A DNA stretch of 64,000 bases from Shinella sp032095155 (lineage in GTDB: Bacteria; Pseudomonadota; Alphaproteobacteria; Rhizobiales; Rhizobiaceae), in NCBI RefSeq assembly GCF_049199905.1, contig NZ_JBLZPK010000012.1:9386-73385 (forward strand), read 5' to 3'. Position 1 is the first letter of the stretch. The number at the start of each line of letters is the position of its first letter. Of this stretch, positions 9,041 through 17,887 are shown one piece after another. Made by a program: the position numbers and the translations under genes. The notes under the pieces are model-generated. The model was not told where the DNA came from. It saw only the letters and a program-made list of their open reading frames with translations, and made no database searches.

Positions 9041-9874
9041 ATGTCGATTTCCGTGCTGATCATGACGTTGAACGAGGAGAAGAACCTTCCCGCCTGCCTT
9101 GCCTCGCTGGACTGGTGCGACGATATCGTGGTGCTCGATTCCTATTCCACCGACGCGACGGTCGAGATCGCGCGGGCTGCTGGCGCGCGCGTCTACCAGC
9201 GGGTGCACGACACGGAATCGCACCAGCGCACCTACGGGCTGAAGGAGATCGAGTACAAATACGCCTGGGTCTATACACCCGATGCCGACGAGGTGACGCC
9301 GCCGGACCTGCGCGACGAGATGCTGGCGATCGCGAGGGATCACACGCGGCCCGAAAGCGCCTTCCGCATCCGCTACAAGAACATGTTCATGGGGCGCTGG
9401 ATCAAGCACAGCAGCCTCTACCCGACCTGGATCACGCGGCTCGTGCGGCCCGATCGCGTGCGCTACGAGCGCGACGCCCATTCGCGCTGCCTGACCGAAG
9501 GCCCGGAAGGGCGGCTTGACGCGCATTTCATCCACTACAGCTTCAACAAGGGCATGAACGCCTGGTACGACAAGCACAACCGCTACTCCTCGTCGGAGGC
9601 GCGCGAGACGGTGATCAGCCTGCGCGAGAAGCGCGTGCCGTGGCGCGACGTCCTGAGCGGCGTGCCGGAGGTGCGCCGGCGGGCGCTGAAGGAACTGTCC
9701 ATGCGCCTGCCGTTCCGGCCGGCCGCCCGCTTCCTCTACATGTATGTGCTGCGCGGCGGCTTCCTCGACGGGAAGGAAGGCTACCACTACTGCCGCCTGC
9801 TCGCGGCCTACGAATACATGATCGTCATCAAGACCGAGGAGCTGCGCCGCCGCGAGGAAGGCTTGCCGGTCTGA
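9041..9874 (+). CDS. Family 2 glycosyltransferase, WaaE/KdtX-like
   Basis: 277 residues. GT-A fold signatures: SVLIMTLNEEKNLPACLASLDWCDDIVVLDSYSTDATVEIA (residues 3-43) and the metal/nucleotide-binding PDADE near 87. The overall form (short, LDWCDDIVVLDS) matches the WaaE-type group that adds sugars to lipid-linked or core oligosaccharides. The C-terminus carries a hydrophobic/amphipathic segment (FLYMYVLRGGFLDG) for membrane association. GGGAGG lies 7 bases ahead of the ATG. It follows the initiating transferase directly and may add the second sugar (inference). Confidence 0.87.
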   Translation: MSISVLIMTLNEEKNLPACLASLDWCDDIVVLDSYSTDATVEIARAAGARVYQRVHDTESHQRTYGLKEIEYKYAWVYTPDADEVTPPDLRDEMLAIARDHTRPESAFRIRYKNMFMGRWIKHSSLYPTWITRLVRPDRVRYERDAHSRCLTEGPEGRLDAHFIHYSFNKGMNAWYDKHNRYSSSEARETVISLREKRVPWRDVLSGVPEVRRRALKELSMRLPFRPAARFLYMYVLRGGFLDGKEGYHYCRLLAAYEYMIVIKTEELRRREEGLPV

Positions 9875-9994
9875 TCGTTCGTCGCGGGCGGCAATCGCCT
9901 TCCTGCGACCGCCGTCGGGAGCGGGGAGACACGAGGCTTCCCCTTCCGGCGGTTGATCTTTTCGCGCACCCGCTTTCGGAAAGGAGGCCCGCCC

Positions 9995-11266
9995 GTGAAC
10001 CTGCTGTTGACCTGCCTCCTCTGCCTGACGGTCGCGCTGCTCCTGCTGTGGGGCATGCTGGCGCCGGGGCGGATCTACCAGCTTCCCTTCCTCATCGGCG
10101 TCATGGCCGTGAGTTTTCTGCTACCGCAGCTCCCCGGCCTGATGGACGACCGGTTCCTGCCGCGCGGCGCCTACGAGCGAATGGCGGCGTTCACGATCCT
10201 GTGCCTTGCGGCGGCCTGGCTCGGCTGGTCCTCCACGCAAAAGCCGGTCGCCTTCCTGCGCCGGAATTTCGGCGAGCGGCGCCTGCTGATCGTCTCCGCC
10301 GTGCTGTCGGTCATCGGCGCCTATTTTTATTTCAAGCTGAGCCGCCTGCCGGGCGACATGGTCGTCGGCGTGCAGATGAGCGGTGTGCCGGTGATCTACC
10401 TTTTCGTCGCACGGCTCATGACCTATGGGCTCGCGCTCGGTGTTCTCTGCCTTGCGAGACGGACGTCGCTCTTCGCCTTCTCCATCGTCGCCTTCGATCT
10501 CGTCTTCTATCTCGACCGCATCGTCGTCACCGGCAAGCGGGCGGAAGCCATCGAGCTCGTGGCGATCTTCGCCGTCGCCTTCTGGTTCCATAGGGGATGG
10601 CTGGCGCCGCGGACGATCGCGCTTGCCGGCGTGCTGCTGGGGACTTTCCTCATGAACAGCATGGGCGACTACCGGGCGATCACGCGGGCGAATTCCGGCC
10701 CGATCTGGCAGGACATCGGCCAGATCGACGTCTCCGCGAATTTCCGGGCGACGTTGCAGGAGGGCGGGCTGGAGGTGCGCAATGCGATCCTGCGCATCGA
10801 CCATGCCGCGACCTCGCTGGAATTCGACTACGGCAAGTTCCACTGGAACCGGCTGGTGTTCAACTACGTCCCCTCCCAGCTGGTCGGCGAGGCGGCAAAG
10901 CGCTCCCTGATGCTGAAAACACCGCCCATGGCGCGGGACTACAACGCGCTGACCGGGACGACGGAGACCGGCATGGCCGATGCGTTCCAGTCCTTCTGGT
11001 ATTTCGGCGCGGCGAAGTTCTTCCTGATCGCCTATCTGCTGGCGCGGCTCTGGGCCAGTGCCAAGGAAGGGCAGGCGGCGGGCCAGCTCGTCTATATGCT
11101 GTCCGTCGTGCCGGCGATGCATGTCGTTTCCCACCAGACCGACTGGGTGATCATGGCCTGGGTGCATATGGTGCTGTTCCTCGTGCCCTCGCTGGCGCTG
11201 GCGGTCGTCCCCATCAGGCGCCTCCATGCCGATCCGCTTGCACCAGGGGGGCTCGTCCATCCATGA
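9995..11266 (+). CDS. Polysaccharide polymerase-like membrane protein (Wzy-like)
   Basis: 423 residues if read from GTG at 9995, which is preceded by AAGGAGG at a 7-base spacing. A TTG 14 codons upstream lacks a ribosome site. About ten hydrophobic segments are split by one long loop (about residues 220-340: MNSMGDYRAITRANSGPIWQDIG...NYVPSQLVGEAAKRSL), the layout of Wzy O-antigen/EPS polymerases, which join repeat units on the periplasmic face. No strict catalytic motif exists for the family, so the call rests on topology and position among the other pathway parts. A frameshifted copy of its 3' end lies at 52080-52351. Overlaps the next gene by ATGA. Confidence 0.7.
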   Translation: MNLLLTCLLCLTVALLLLWGMLAPGRIYQLPFLIGVMAVSFLLPQLPGLMDDRFLPRGAYERMAAFTILCLAAAWLGWSSTQKPVAFLRRNFGERRLLIVSAVLSVIGAYFYFKLSRLPGDMVVGVQMSGVPVIYLFVARLMTYGLALGVLCLARRTSLFAFSIVAFDLVFYLDRIVVTGKRAEAIELVAIFAVAFWFHRGWLAPRTIALAGVLLGTFLMNSMGDYRAITRANSGPIWQDIGQIDVSANFRATLQEGGLEVRNAILRIDHAATSLEFDYGKFHWNRLVFNYVPSQLVGEAAKRSLMLKTPPMARDYNALTGTTETGMADAFQSFWYFGAAKFFLIAYLLARLWASAKEGQAAGQLVYMLSVVPAMHVVSHQTDWVIMAWVHMVLFLVPSLALAVVPIRRLHADPLAPGGLVHP

Positions 11267-11850
11267 AATCGCGCTATGACGATCCCGCTTTCAACGCCGC
11301 CGGCCTGGCAACGCCGCTGCTCGGCGGCCCGACCTTCGCGCTGCGGTTTCGGCTGATGCGGCTCGCCTGGCTCATCACCTGGCGGTGCCTTGCAGCCTGG
11401 ACGCCGTCGCCCTTCCATCCCTGGCGCAACCTCCTGCTGCGCCTGTTCGGTGCGAAACTCGATCCGACCGCCATCGTGCATGGCAGCACGGTCATCTGGT
11501 GGCCGGGCAATCTCGTGATGGGGCGCAACGCCTCGATGGGGCCGGGCGTGATCTGCTACAATGTGGCGCCGGTGACGCTCGAAGCTCTGGCAATCGTCTC
11601 GCAGCGCGCGCATCTGTGCACCGGCACGCATGATATCCAGCAGGCATCCTTCCCGCTGGTGGCTCGGCCGATCGTGCTGCGCCGCAAGGCCTGGGTCGCC
11701 GCCGAAGCCTTCGTCGGGCCGGGAACGGAGGTGGGAGAGGGTGCGGTGCTCGGCGCGCGCGGCGTGGCGGTCAAGGCGCTGGAGCCCTGGACGGTCTATG
11801 CCGGCAACCCGGCGCGTGCCGTTGCCAGCCGCCGGTCGGGCGACACCTGA
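11263..11850 (+). CDS. Colanic-acid-type acetyltransferase, WcaF-like (hexapeptide repeat)
   Basis: 195 residues. N-terminal MKSRYDDPAFNAAG... then a left-handed beta-helix with hexapeptide-type turns (KLDPTAIVHGSTVIWWPGNLVMGRNASMGPGV), a catalytic-type His in CTGTHDIQ, and the C-terminal AVLGARGVAVKALEPWTVYAGNPARAV. This is the pattern of WcaF-like O-acetyltransferases that decorate exopolysaccharide sugars using acetyl-CoA. The start overlaps the polymerase stop (ATGA), indicating translational coupling. It ends 5 bp from the convergent glycosyltransferase gene. Confidence 0.88.
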   Translation: MKSRYDDPAFNAAGLATPLLGGPTFALRFRLMRLAWLITWRCLAAWTPSPFHPWRNLLLRLFGAKLDPTAIVHGSTVIWWPGNLVMGRNASMGPGVICYNVAPVTLEALAIVSQRAHLCTGTHDIQQASFPLVARPIVLRRKAWVAAEAFVGPGTEVGEGAVLGARGVAVKALEPWTVYAGNPARAVASRRSGDT

Positions 11851-11855
11851 CCGGT

Positions 11856-13061
11856 TCAGGGGCAGCTATCGTTGGCGGCGGTCAGGCCGATGCTCGCGGT
11901 TGCCGGCCGATAGGCCTCGTAGAGGCCGACCGTCAGATGGGCGATGCGTGGCCAGGTGTAGTTCTCGAACACCAGCCGGCGGCCGTTATATCCCATGGCC
12001 GTGGCTGCGAGAGGATGCAGAAGCACGTCGATCATGGCCGTGGCGATGTCCATCGGATCGAGGCTCACGACCGCGCCCGCGCCGGCGGTCGCGACTTCCG
12101 GAAAATGACACGCATCGCTGATGACGACGGGCGTGCCGCAGGCAAGCGCCTCGGTGATGGCGATGCTGAACCCTTCCTGCCGGCTGGGCAGGCAGAAGCA
12201 GGCGGCGGATACGAAGGCCTGCAGCTTGGTCTCGCCATAGATCGGCCCGACCATGAAGACCCGCCTTTCGAGGCCGAAACGGCGCACGAGATCGCGGAAA
12301 TCGTCCTCCGCGCCGCCATCCGGCCCCGCGACGACGAGATCGACGTCGGGGCATTGCCGTGCCACCAGCTGGAACGCTTTCGCCAGAAGATCGAGCCCCT
12401 TCTTGTAGTGCAGCCGCGAGAGGAAGAGCACGAAGCGCCGCTCCACCGGCAGGCCGATCAGCGCGGGAAAATCCGCGGTGGACGGAAGGCGTTCGAATTC
12501 CTCGACGAAGATGCCGTTGGGGATGATCTCGGCCGGCGCCTTCAGGTGAAGCGGGCGCATCAGCTTCACCTCGTCGTGGTTGAGCGCGTGGAGGAAGGCC
12601 GCGCCGTCGAGCATCCGGCGGCAGCCCATGGCCAGCGCGAGGCGCTTTTTCCAGGGCTTTTGCGCAAGGCTCCAGGTGTCGAGCATGCCGGCGGGGCAGA
12701 CGCAATAGGGCACGCCGTTGCGCGCGGCGATGGTCGCCGCGCAGGCGAGGATCGGTTCCCACACGCCATGCAGATGCACATGCTGGGTGTCGGCGAGAAT
12801 CCGCGTCAGGAACGGGCGTGCCTTGAGACACAGGATGGCCTCCACCACGCCCGGCGGCGGCAGGATGTGCCAGACGACCTGCGCAAAGCCGGGGATCGCC
12901 GCGCCGAGCCGGGCGACGCGGGCAAGTGTGCGATCGTCGGCCTGGCTCACCACGCGGACATCGTGGCCAAGGTTCGCCTGCGCGGCGGCGAGCCGCATGA
13001 TCACGGCCTGCGGCCCGCCGCTGTCCGGATCGATCGAGGTGATGACGTGGACGATCTTCAT
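11856..13061 (-). CDS. Family 4 glycosyltransferase
   Basis: 401 residues from ATG at 13061 (MKIVHVITSIDPDSGGPQAVIMRLA). GT-B fold with an N-terminal acceptor domain (donor-side HGVWEP near 105) and the C-terminal GT4 nucleotide-sugar site: RFVLFLSRLHYKKGLDLLAKAF (about 210-231), VVAGPDGG (about 248), and SRQEGFSIAITEALACGTPVVISD (EX7E, about 300-325). It is the last gene of a three-gene minus-strand operon of GT4 enzymes and overlaps the one upstream by ATGA. A long in-frame extension beyond 13061 is antisense to nothing functional and is rejected. Sugar specificity unknown. Confidence 0.9.
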   Translation of the reverse strand: MKIVHVITSIDPDSGGPQAVIMRLAAAQANLGHDVRVVSQADDRTLARVARLGAAIPGFAQVVWHILPPPGVVEAILCLKARPFLTRILADTQHVHLHGVWEPILACAATIAARNGVPYCVCPAGMLDTWSLAQKPWKKRLALAMGCRRMLDGAAFLHALNHDEVKLMRPLHLKAPAEIIPNGIFVEEFERLPSTADFPALIGLPVERRFVLFLSRLHYKKGLDLLAKAFQLVARQCPDVDLVVAGPDGGAEDDFRDLVRRFGLERRVFMVGPIYGETKLQAFVSAACFCLPSRQEGFSIAITEALACGTPVVISDACHFPEVATAGAGAVVSLDPMDIATAMIDVLLHPLAATAMGYNGRRLVFENYTWPRIAHLTVGLYEAYRPATASIGLTAANDSCP

Positions 13062-14290
13062 GGGGGGGATCCACGCAGCCCCGAGAGAACACCGAGCAGG
13101 CGGGCGCCATATTTGTCGACGGTGTATTCCCTGGCCCGAAGCCGGGCATTCGCCGCCATGGTCGCGCGCAGATATTCGTTCTCCGCAAGGTAACGCACCG
13201 CATCGACGATCGCCTGCGGATCGCGCTCCGGCACGATCAGGCCCTCCACGCCGTCGCGCACGACGCTTCCCGTGCTGTAGGTGGTGATGACCGGAAGGCC
13301 CGAGGCCAGCGCCTCGTAAACGACGGTCGCCGATCCCTCGCAGAGCGACGGCAGCAGGAAGACGTCCGCCCAGCGGTATTCCTCGGCAATGGCCGCGCGT
13401 GGCACGATGCCGCGAAGCTCGATAGAGCGGCTTAGCCGACGATGGACCGACGGGGGAAGCCGGTCGGGGCCGGCCATGCGCATGCGAACGGCGGTGCCGA
13501 GGCGTTCGGCGGCTTGCAGCACATAGGGCGAGCCCTTGCGCAGGCCGATCTCGCCGATCGTCAAGATGCGTAGCGGCCCCGGTGCGCGCAGCGTCGCGCC
13601 GGAGCGGTCCTTTGCATCGACGCCATAGGGCACCACGACGCAACGCTCCGCCGGCCCGCCCTCCGCCACGACATGGTCGCGCACGAATTCGGACGGGCAG
13701 ACGATGCAGTCGGCCAATGCCCATTCGGCGCGCTCGCGGTCCGCGAATATCCCGGCATGGGGATTGGGCAGCGGCGGGCCGGCCCAGTCCGGAAAGTGCC
13801 GCATCTCCTCGGCGAGAATGCTCTCCACGACGGCGCGCGGCGCGATCATCTGCTCGACGGCGACCCACAGGCCCTGCCGCTTGGCTGCCCGCATCTGCTC
13901 CAGCGCATCGCCGCTATAGGCGTAGAGGCCGGCGGCGTTGTGGAAGCCGCGCGCGGCGACGAGCGTCGAGAACCGGCTGCCGGCCCAGACGGCGTGAGAC
14001 GTCTCTTCTGCGGCATCCTCGATGCGCAGGCGACGGATGGCGGAACGCACGCCGAAAAGCGGAAAATCCGTGATCAGTTCCGGCGGCACGCCGCTCGGAA
14101 CCCGCCCGACCAGCCGCTGCACCGGACGCGGCAGCAGCGTGGGGGGCAGTCTGCGTAGCAGCGCGGGCCAGCTCTTCGTGCCGCAGATATCGGTGAAGAA
14201 ATGGCCGAGCCGGCCTTCCTTCGCCAGGATGCGGGCGACGGCGTAGTGCATGCGGGCGCCGAGCTGGCTGACGACGACGGTTTCACTCAT
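13058..14290 (-). CDS. Family 4 glycosyltransferase
   Basis: 410 residues (MSETVVVSQLGARMHYAVARILAKEG). The C-terminal half has the GT4 pattern: LRILTIGEIGLRKGSPYVLQAAE (about 240-262), RMAGPDRLP, and the EX7E-type LPSLCEGSATVVYEALASGLPVITTYSTG (about 320-348). The N-terminal half includes AVEQMIAPRAVVESILAEE, which recurs in GT4 enzymes of rhizobial surface polysaccharides. It overlaps the genes on both sides by 4 bp, so the three are translated as a coupled unit. Donor and acceptor sugars unknown. Confidence 0.9.
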   Translation of the reverse strand: MSETVVVSQLGARMHYAVARILAKEGRLGHFFTDICGTKSWPALLRRLPPTLLPRPVQRLVGRVPSGVPPELITDFPLFGVRSAIRRLRIEDAAEETSHAVWAGSRFSTLVAARGFHNAAGLYAYSGDALEQMRAAKRQGLWVAVEQMIAPRAVVESILAEEMRHFPDWAGPPLPNPHAGIFADRERAEWALADCIVCPSEFVRDHVVAEGGPAERCVVVPYGVDAKDRSGATLRAPGPLRILTIGEIGLRKGSPYVLQAAERLGTAVRMRMAGPDRLPPSVHRRLSRSIELRGIVPRAAIAEEYRWADVFLLPSLCEGSATVVYEALASGLPVITTYSTGSVVRDGVEGLIVPERDPQAIVDAVRYLAENEYLRATMAANARLRAREYTVDKYGARLLGVLSGLRGSPP

Positions 14291-15549
14291 GACGGTCGTT
14301 GCTCCAGCAGAACGGCGCCTGAGGGAACGCGGTCGCGTTCGGCAAGCTCGGCGAGAAGGGTGCTCCAGGTGGCGAGCGCGCGGTCATAGGCATAGCCGGC
14401 TTCGAGCGCCGCCCTTGCGGCCACCCCCATCGCCGCGACCCGGTCGGGAGCGGCGGCGAGATTCGATACCGTGCGGGCAAGCGTCTCCGCTTGCCCGATC
14501 TCGATGGTCACGCCGCATTGCTCGGCGGCGACGACCGTCGCGACGCTGCCTTTGGGATCGCCGATGAAAAGCGTGGGCTTGCCGGCGGCGAGGATGCCGT
14601 AGAACTTGCTCGGGATGATGCAGTGTTCGAGACAGGGCAGCAGGGAGACGACGTGCACGTCCGGCACGCCGAGGCTTTCGGCAAGGTTCCTTGCCGGTTG
14701 CAGCGGTTTGAAGACGACGTTGGTAAGCCCGCGCTCCTGCACCGCGCTTTTGACGGATTGAAGCCTGTAGCCGCCTCCGACCATGAGGAAGCGGATGTCC
14801 GGGTGGTCCTTCAAGAGGGTTGCCGCCTCGATCAGCGTGGCGAATTCATGGGCGCGGCCGAAATTGCCGGAATAGCCGACGACGAACTTGCCCGCATAGC
14901 CCCAGTCGATGCGCAGGTGGTTGTCGTCTTTCGGTACGGGGCGGATCTCGGCGGCGTCGGACCAGTGGTGCAGCACGCGCAAACGTTCCGCCGGAACGCC
15001 CCGCGCCAGCAGATAATCCGCCATCCGCTCCGTCGGGCAGACGGTCAGCCGCGACCGCGCAATCGACCGGTCGCGCAACCACGCCGCAAGCCGCCCGAGA
15101 AACGGCGCCTTGCCGAGGAACCCGAGTTCGACGGCGGTTTCAGGAAACAGATCCATGATCCAGTTGACCATCCGTCCGCCGCGCAGCCGGATCGGCAGTG
15201 CGCAGGCAAGCGAGATCAGCGGCGGATCGGTACACACCACGACGACATCGCCCCGCCGAATGTTCCGGGAGAGCCAGCCAAAAGCCGCAAGATGGAAGGA
15301 CAGGTAATCGGCGGCGCGGCCAGGCAGGGTGCCCCGGCCGAAACGCGAGGTGGAAAGCCGCACGACCTCAACGCCGGAACAGGTTTCACGGCCGGCGAGC
15401 GGGGAGGCGCTGCCATCATGGAAGGCGCGGCTGGCGAGGACCGTGACCGCGCCGCCCTGCCGGGCGAGGCCGAAGGCCAGCGCCGACACCATGCGGCTCG
15501 TCGCCGACTGGTCGGGATGGAAATACCGGTTGACGAAGATCGTCCGCAT
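14287..15549 (-). CDS. Family 4 glycosyltransferase, WcaI-like
   Basis: 420 residues from ATG at 15549 (MRTIFVNRYFHPDQSATSRMVSAL). A second ATG five codons upstream (15564) is possible; GGGGCAG favours the inner one. N-terminal HPDQSATSRM and VVVCTDPPLISLACALP, mid GKFVVGYSGNFGRAHEFATLIEAA, then IPSKFYGILAAGKPTLFIGD fit the WcaI-type fucosyl/glycosyltransferases of colanic-acid-like clusters. It is first in the minus-strand GT4 operon and divergent from gmd. The shared 294-bp spacer carries two copies of the locus motif. A fucosyltransferase role is plausible given gmd-fcl next door, but is inferred. Confidence 0.88.
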   Translation of the reverse strand: MRTIFVNRYFHPDQSATSRMVSALAFGLARQGGAVTVLASRAFHDGSASPLAGRETCSGVEVVRLSTSRFGRGTLPGRAADYLSFHLAAFGWLSRNIRRGDVVVVCTDPPLISLACALPIRLRGGRMVNWIMDLFPETAVELGFLGKAPFLGRLAAWLRDRSIARSRLTVCPTERMADYLLARGVPAERLRVLHHWSDAAEIRPVPKDDNHLRIDWGYAGKFVVGYSGNFGRAHEFATLIEAATLLKDHPDIRFLMVGGGYRLQSVKSAVQERGLTNVVFKPLQPARNLAESLGVPDVHVVSLLPCLEHCIIPSKFYGILAAGKPTLFIGDPKGSVATVVAAEQCGVTIEIGQAETLARTVSNLAAAPDRVAAMGVAARAALEAGYAYDRALATWSTLLAELAERDRVPSGAVLLEQRPS

Positions 15550-15653
15550 GGAGCTGCCCCGCATCGTTAGTCTTCAACGTGCGATCCTGCCAGCCGGCGG
15601 GCGGGCGGCAAGCTCTCCAAAGGCGCTAGGAGGAATGCCGCCTCACCACCCTG

Positions 15654-15697
15654 CCTACGCCTTCCGCCCGAACGGCATGGACCTTCGGCGTAGGGGA
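15654..15697. promoter_or_regulatory. Divergent pair of the polysaccharide-locus motif
   Basis: CCTACGCCTTCCGCCC on the plus strand at 15654-15669 faces CCTACGCCGAAGGTCC on the minus strand ending at 15682. The outer CCTACGCC and GGCGTAGG form a perfect 8-bp inverted repeat. The pair lies between the minus-strand GT4 operon (start 15549) and gmd (start 15844), about 130 and 175 bp from the two starts. Related copies occur at 23254, 24735, 24762, 27925, 37082 and 38432. The rest of the 15550-15843 spacer shows no gene. Confidence 0.55.
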
Positions 15698-15843
15698 CGA
15701 CGGCGTCGCCCGGCCGGCCGGCGGCGGATCGCCTCCCGTCCCCCGAACGGCCACCTTGCCGGTCGGCTCCTCCCATCGCTAACTCTCGGGCCGACGGGGT
15801 ACGAAGCGTCGTGCCCGGCGTCTCCTCGTGCGAAAGCGGACCC

Positions 15844-16914
15844 ATGTCTGAGAAAACTGCCTTGATCATCGGCGTGACGGGCCAGGACGGCTCCTACCTG
15901 ACGGAGCTGCTGCTCGCCAAGGGATACCGGGTGCATGGCCTCAAGCGGCGCTCGTCATCCTTCAACACTGCCCGCGTCGACCACCTCTATGTCGACCCGC
16001 GTTCGCCGGATGTGCGGTTCCACATGCATTTCGGCGACCTGACGGATGGCACGAACCTCTGCCGGGTGATCCAGGAGGTCTGCCCGGACGAGATTTACAA
16101 TCTCGGCGCCCAGAGCCATGTGCAGGTGAGCTTCGAGACGCCGGAATATACCGCAAATACCGACGCGCTCGGCACGTTGCGGCTGCTGGAGGCCATGCGT
16201 CTCCTGAAGGTGGGCGATCGCTGCCGTTTCTACCAGGCATCGACCTCGGAACTGTTCGGCGGCATCGGCGAGACGCCGCAGCGGGAGGAAACGCCCTTCC
16301 ATCCACGCAGCCCCTACGCCGCCGCCAAGCTCTATGCCTACTGGATGACGGTCAACTATCGCGAGGCCTACGGCTTCCACGCCTCCAACGGCATCCTCTT
16401 CAACCACGAAAGCCCGCGGCGGGGGGAAACCTTCGTCACGCGCAAGATCACGCGGGCCGTCGCGGCGATCGAATGGGGACTTCAGGACAAGCTTTATCTC
16501 GGCAATCTCGACGCCCGGCGCGACTGGGGGCATGCGCGCGATTATGTCGAGGGCATGTGGCGGATACTCCAGCAGGAGGTGCCGGACGACTATGTGCTGG
16601 CCACTGGCGAGGCCCATACCGTCCGGGAATTCGTCGAGCGCGCCTTCGAGGTCGTCGGCAAGTCCATCGAATGGGACGGTACGGGTGTCGACGAGATCGG
16701 CTACGAGCGCAAGAGCGGCCGCGCGCTGATCCAGATCGATCCGCGCTATTTCCGGCCGGCGGAGGTGGACATTCTGCTGGGCGACGCGCGCAAGGCGCGT
16801 GACCGGCTCGGCTGGCGCCAGACCGTATCCTTCGAGGACCTCGTCTCGGAAATGGTGGAATCGGACCTGCGCGTCATCACGAGGGAGGAAGGCCGCAATG
16901 ATCTCCACGGCTGA
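15844..16914 (+). CDS. gmd: GDP-mannose 4,6-dehydratase
   Basis: 356 residues from ATG at 15844 (MSEKTALIIGVTGQDGSYL). Extended SDR: NADP motif GVTGQDG at 10-16, FGDLTD at 63-68, YNLGAQSHVQVSFE at 85-98, catalytic STSELFG (about 133-139) and YxxxK at Y158/K162 (YAAAKLYAYW), FNHESPRRGETFVTRKI near 195-211. It converts GDP-D-mannose to GDP-4-keto-6-deoxymannose, the first step to GDP-L-fucose (or GDP-rhamnose-type sugars). An alternative upstream start at 15811 is not needed. It overlaps fcl by 17 bp, so the two are co-translated. The supplying mannose genes (manA/B/C) are not in the window. Confidence 0.96.
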   Translation: MSEKTALIIGVTGQDGSYLTELLLAKGYRVHGLKRRSSSFNTARVDHLYVDPRSPDVRFHMHFGDLTDGTNLCRVIQEVCPDEIYNLGAQSHVQVSFETPEYTANTDALGTLRLLEAMRLLKVGDRCRFYQASTSELFGGIGETPQREETPFHPRSPYAAAKLYAYWMTVNYREAYGFHASNGILFNHESPRRGETFVTRKITRAVAAIEWGLQDKLYLGNLDARRDWGHARDYVEGMWRILQQEVPDDYVLATGEAHTVREFVERAFEVVGKSIEWDGTGVDEIGYERKSGRALIQIDPRYFRPAEVDILLGDARKARDRLGWRQTVSFEDLVSEMVESDLRVITREEGRNDLHG

Positions 16915-17887
16915 AAAGGCCACGATATCGTACGACCTGCGCGGCAAGCGCGTCTGGGTCGCCGGACATTCCGGCATGGTCGGCTCGGCGCTCCTGCGCC
17001 GGCTGAAACGGGAGCGTTGCGATATACAGACGATATCGCACGGGGAGGTCGATCTGACGCGCCAGTTCGATACCGAAAACTGGATGCGCAAGGCGCGGCC
17101 GGAGGCGATCTTCATCGCCGCCGCGCGGGTCGGCGGCATCGGGGCAAATGCGCGCTATCCGGCGGAATTCCTGTCCGAGAACATGCTGATCCTCGTCAAT
17201 GTCATCAAGACCGCGTCGGAACTCGGTGTCGAGAAGCTGATGTGCCTGGGATCGAGCTGCATCTATCCCAAGCATGCCGACCAGCCCATCCATGAGGACG
17301 CTCTGCTGACGGGCAGCCTGGAGCCGACCAACGAAGCCTACGCGCTCGCCAAGATCGCCGGGATCAAGCTCGCCGCCGCCTATGCGGAGCAGCACGGTTG
17401 CCGCTTCATCTCCGTCATGCCGACGAACCTCTACGGGCAGAACGACAATTTCGACCTCGACCATTCCCATGTCATCCCGGCCCTGATCCGCAAGATGCAC
17501 GATGCAAGGGTCACGCATCGCGACAGCGTCGTCGTCTGGGGAACGGGCACGCCGAAACGGGAATTCCTGCATGTCGATGACCTTGCCGACGCCTGCGTGT
17601 TCCTGATGAAGGAATATGAGAGCCCCAAACCGATCAATGTCGGCTCGGGGGAGGAGATCTCCATCGGCGAGCTCGCCTTCCTGATCGCCGATATCGTCGA
17701 TTTTCGCGGCCATATCGTCTTCGACGCCTTCAAGCCGGACGGCACACCCCGCAAGCTCTTGGACAGTTCCCGTCTGCGCGCACTCGGGTGGTCGCACGAG
17801 ACCGAGCTTCGCACGGGAATCCGGGACCTGTATCATCGCTGGCGGGATAGCGACCGCAAGCCGACCGGGCAGCAGGATTATCCCTGA
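16898..17887 (+). CDS. fcl: GDP-L-fucose synthase
   Basis: 329 residues from ATG at 16898 (MISTAEKATISYDLRGKRVWVAGHSGMVGSAL); GGGAGGAAGG lies just upstream. Signatures: AGHSGMVGSALLRRL (NADPH site), AARVGGIGANARYPAEFL, GSSCIYPKHADQPI and YALAKIAGIKLAAAY (YxxxK), with PTNLYGQNDNFD and VVWGTGTPKREFLHVDDLADA. It performs the epimerisation and reduction of GDP-4-keto-6-deoxymannose to GDP-L-fucose. Together with gmd it implies fucose in the polysaccharide. Its last 10 bp overlap the convergent hybrid-kinase gene. Confidence 0.95.
   Translation: MISTAEKATISYDLRGKRVWVAGHSGMVGSALLRRLKRERCDIQTISHGEVDLTRQFDTENWMRKARPEAIFIAAARVGGIGANARYPAEFLSENMLILVNVIKTASELGVEKLMCLGSSCIYPKHADQPIHEDALLTGSLEPTNEAYALAKIAGIKLAAAYAEQHGCRFISVMPTNLYGQNDNFDLDHSHVIPALIRKMHDARVTHRDSVVVWGTGTPKREFLHVDDLADACVFLMKEYESPKPINVGSGEEISIGELAFLIADIVDFRGHIVFDAFKPDGTPRKLLDSSRLRALGWSHETELRTGIRDLYHRWRDSDRKPTGQQDYP

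Noticed and set aside
13062..13868. In-frame N-terminal extension of the GT4 gene at 11856
   Set aside because: The extension is Arg-rich and overlaps the next GT4 gene in another frame; the family N-terminus begins exactly at MKIVHVITS (13061), with an ATGA overlap.
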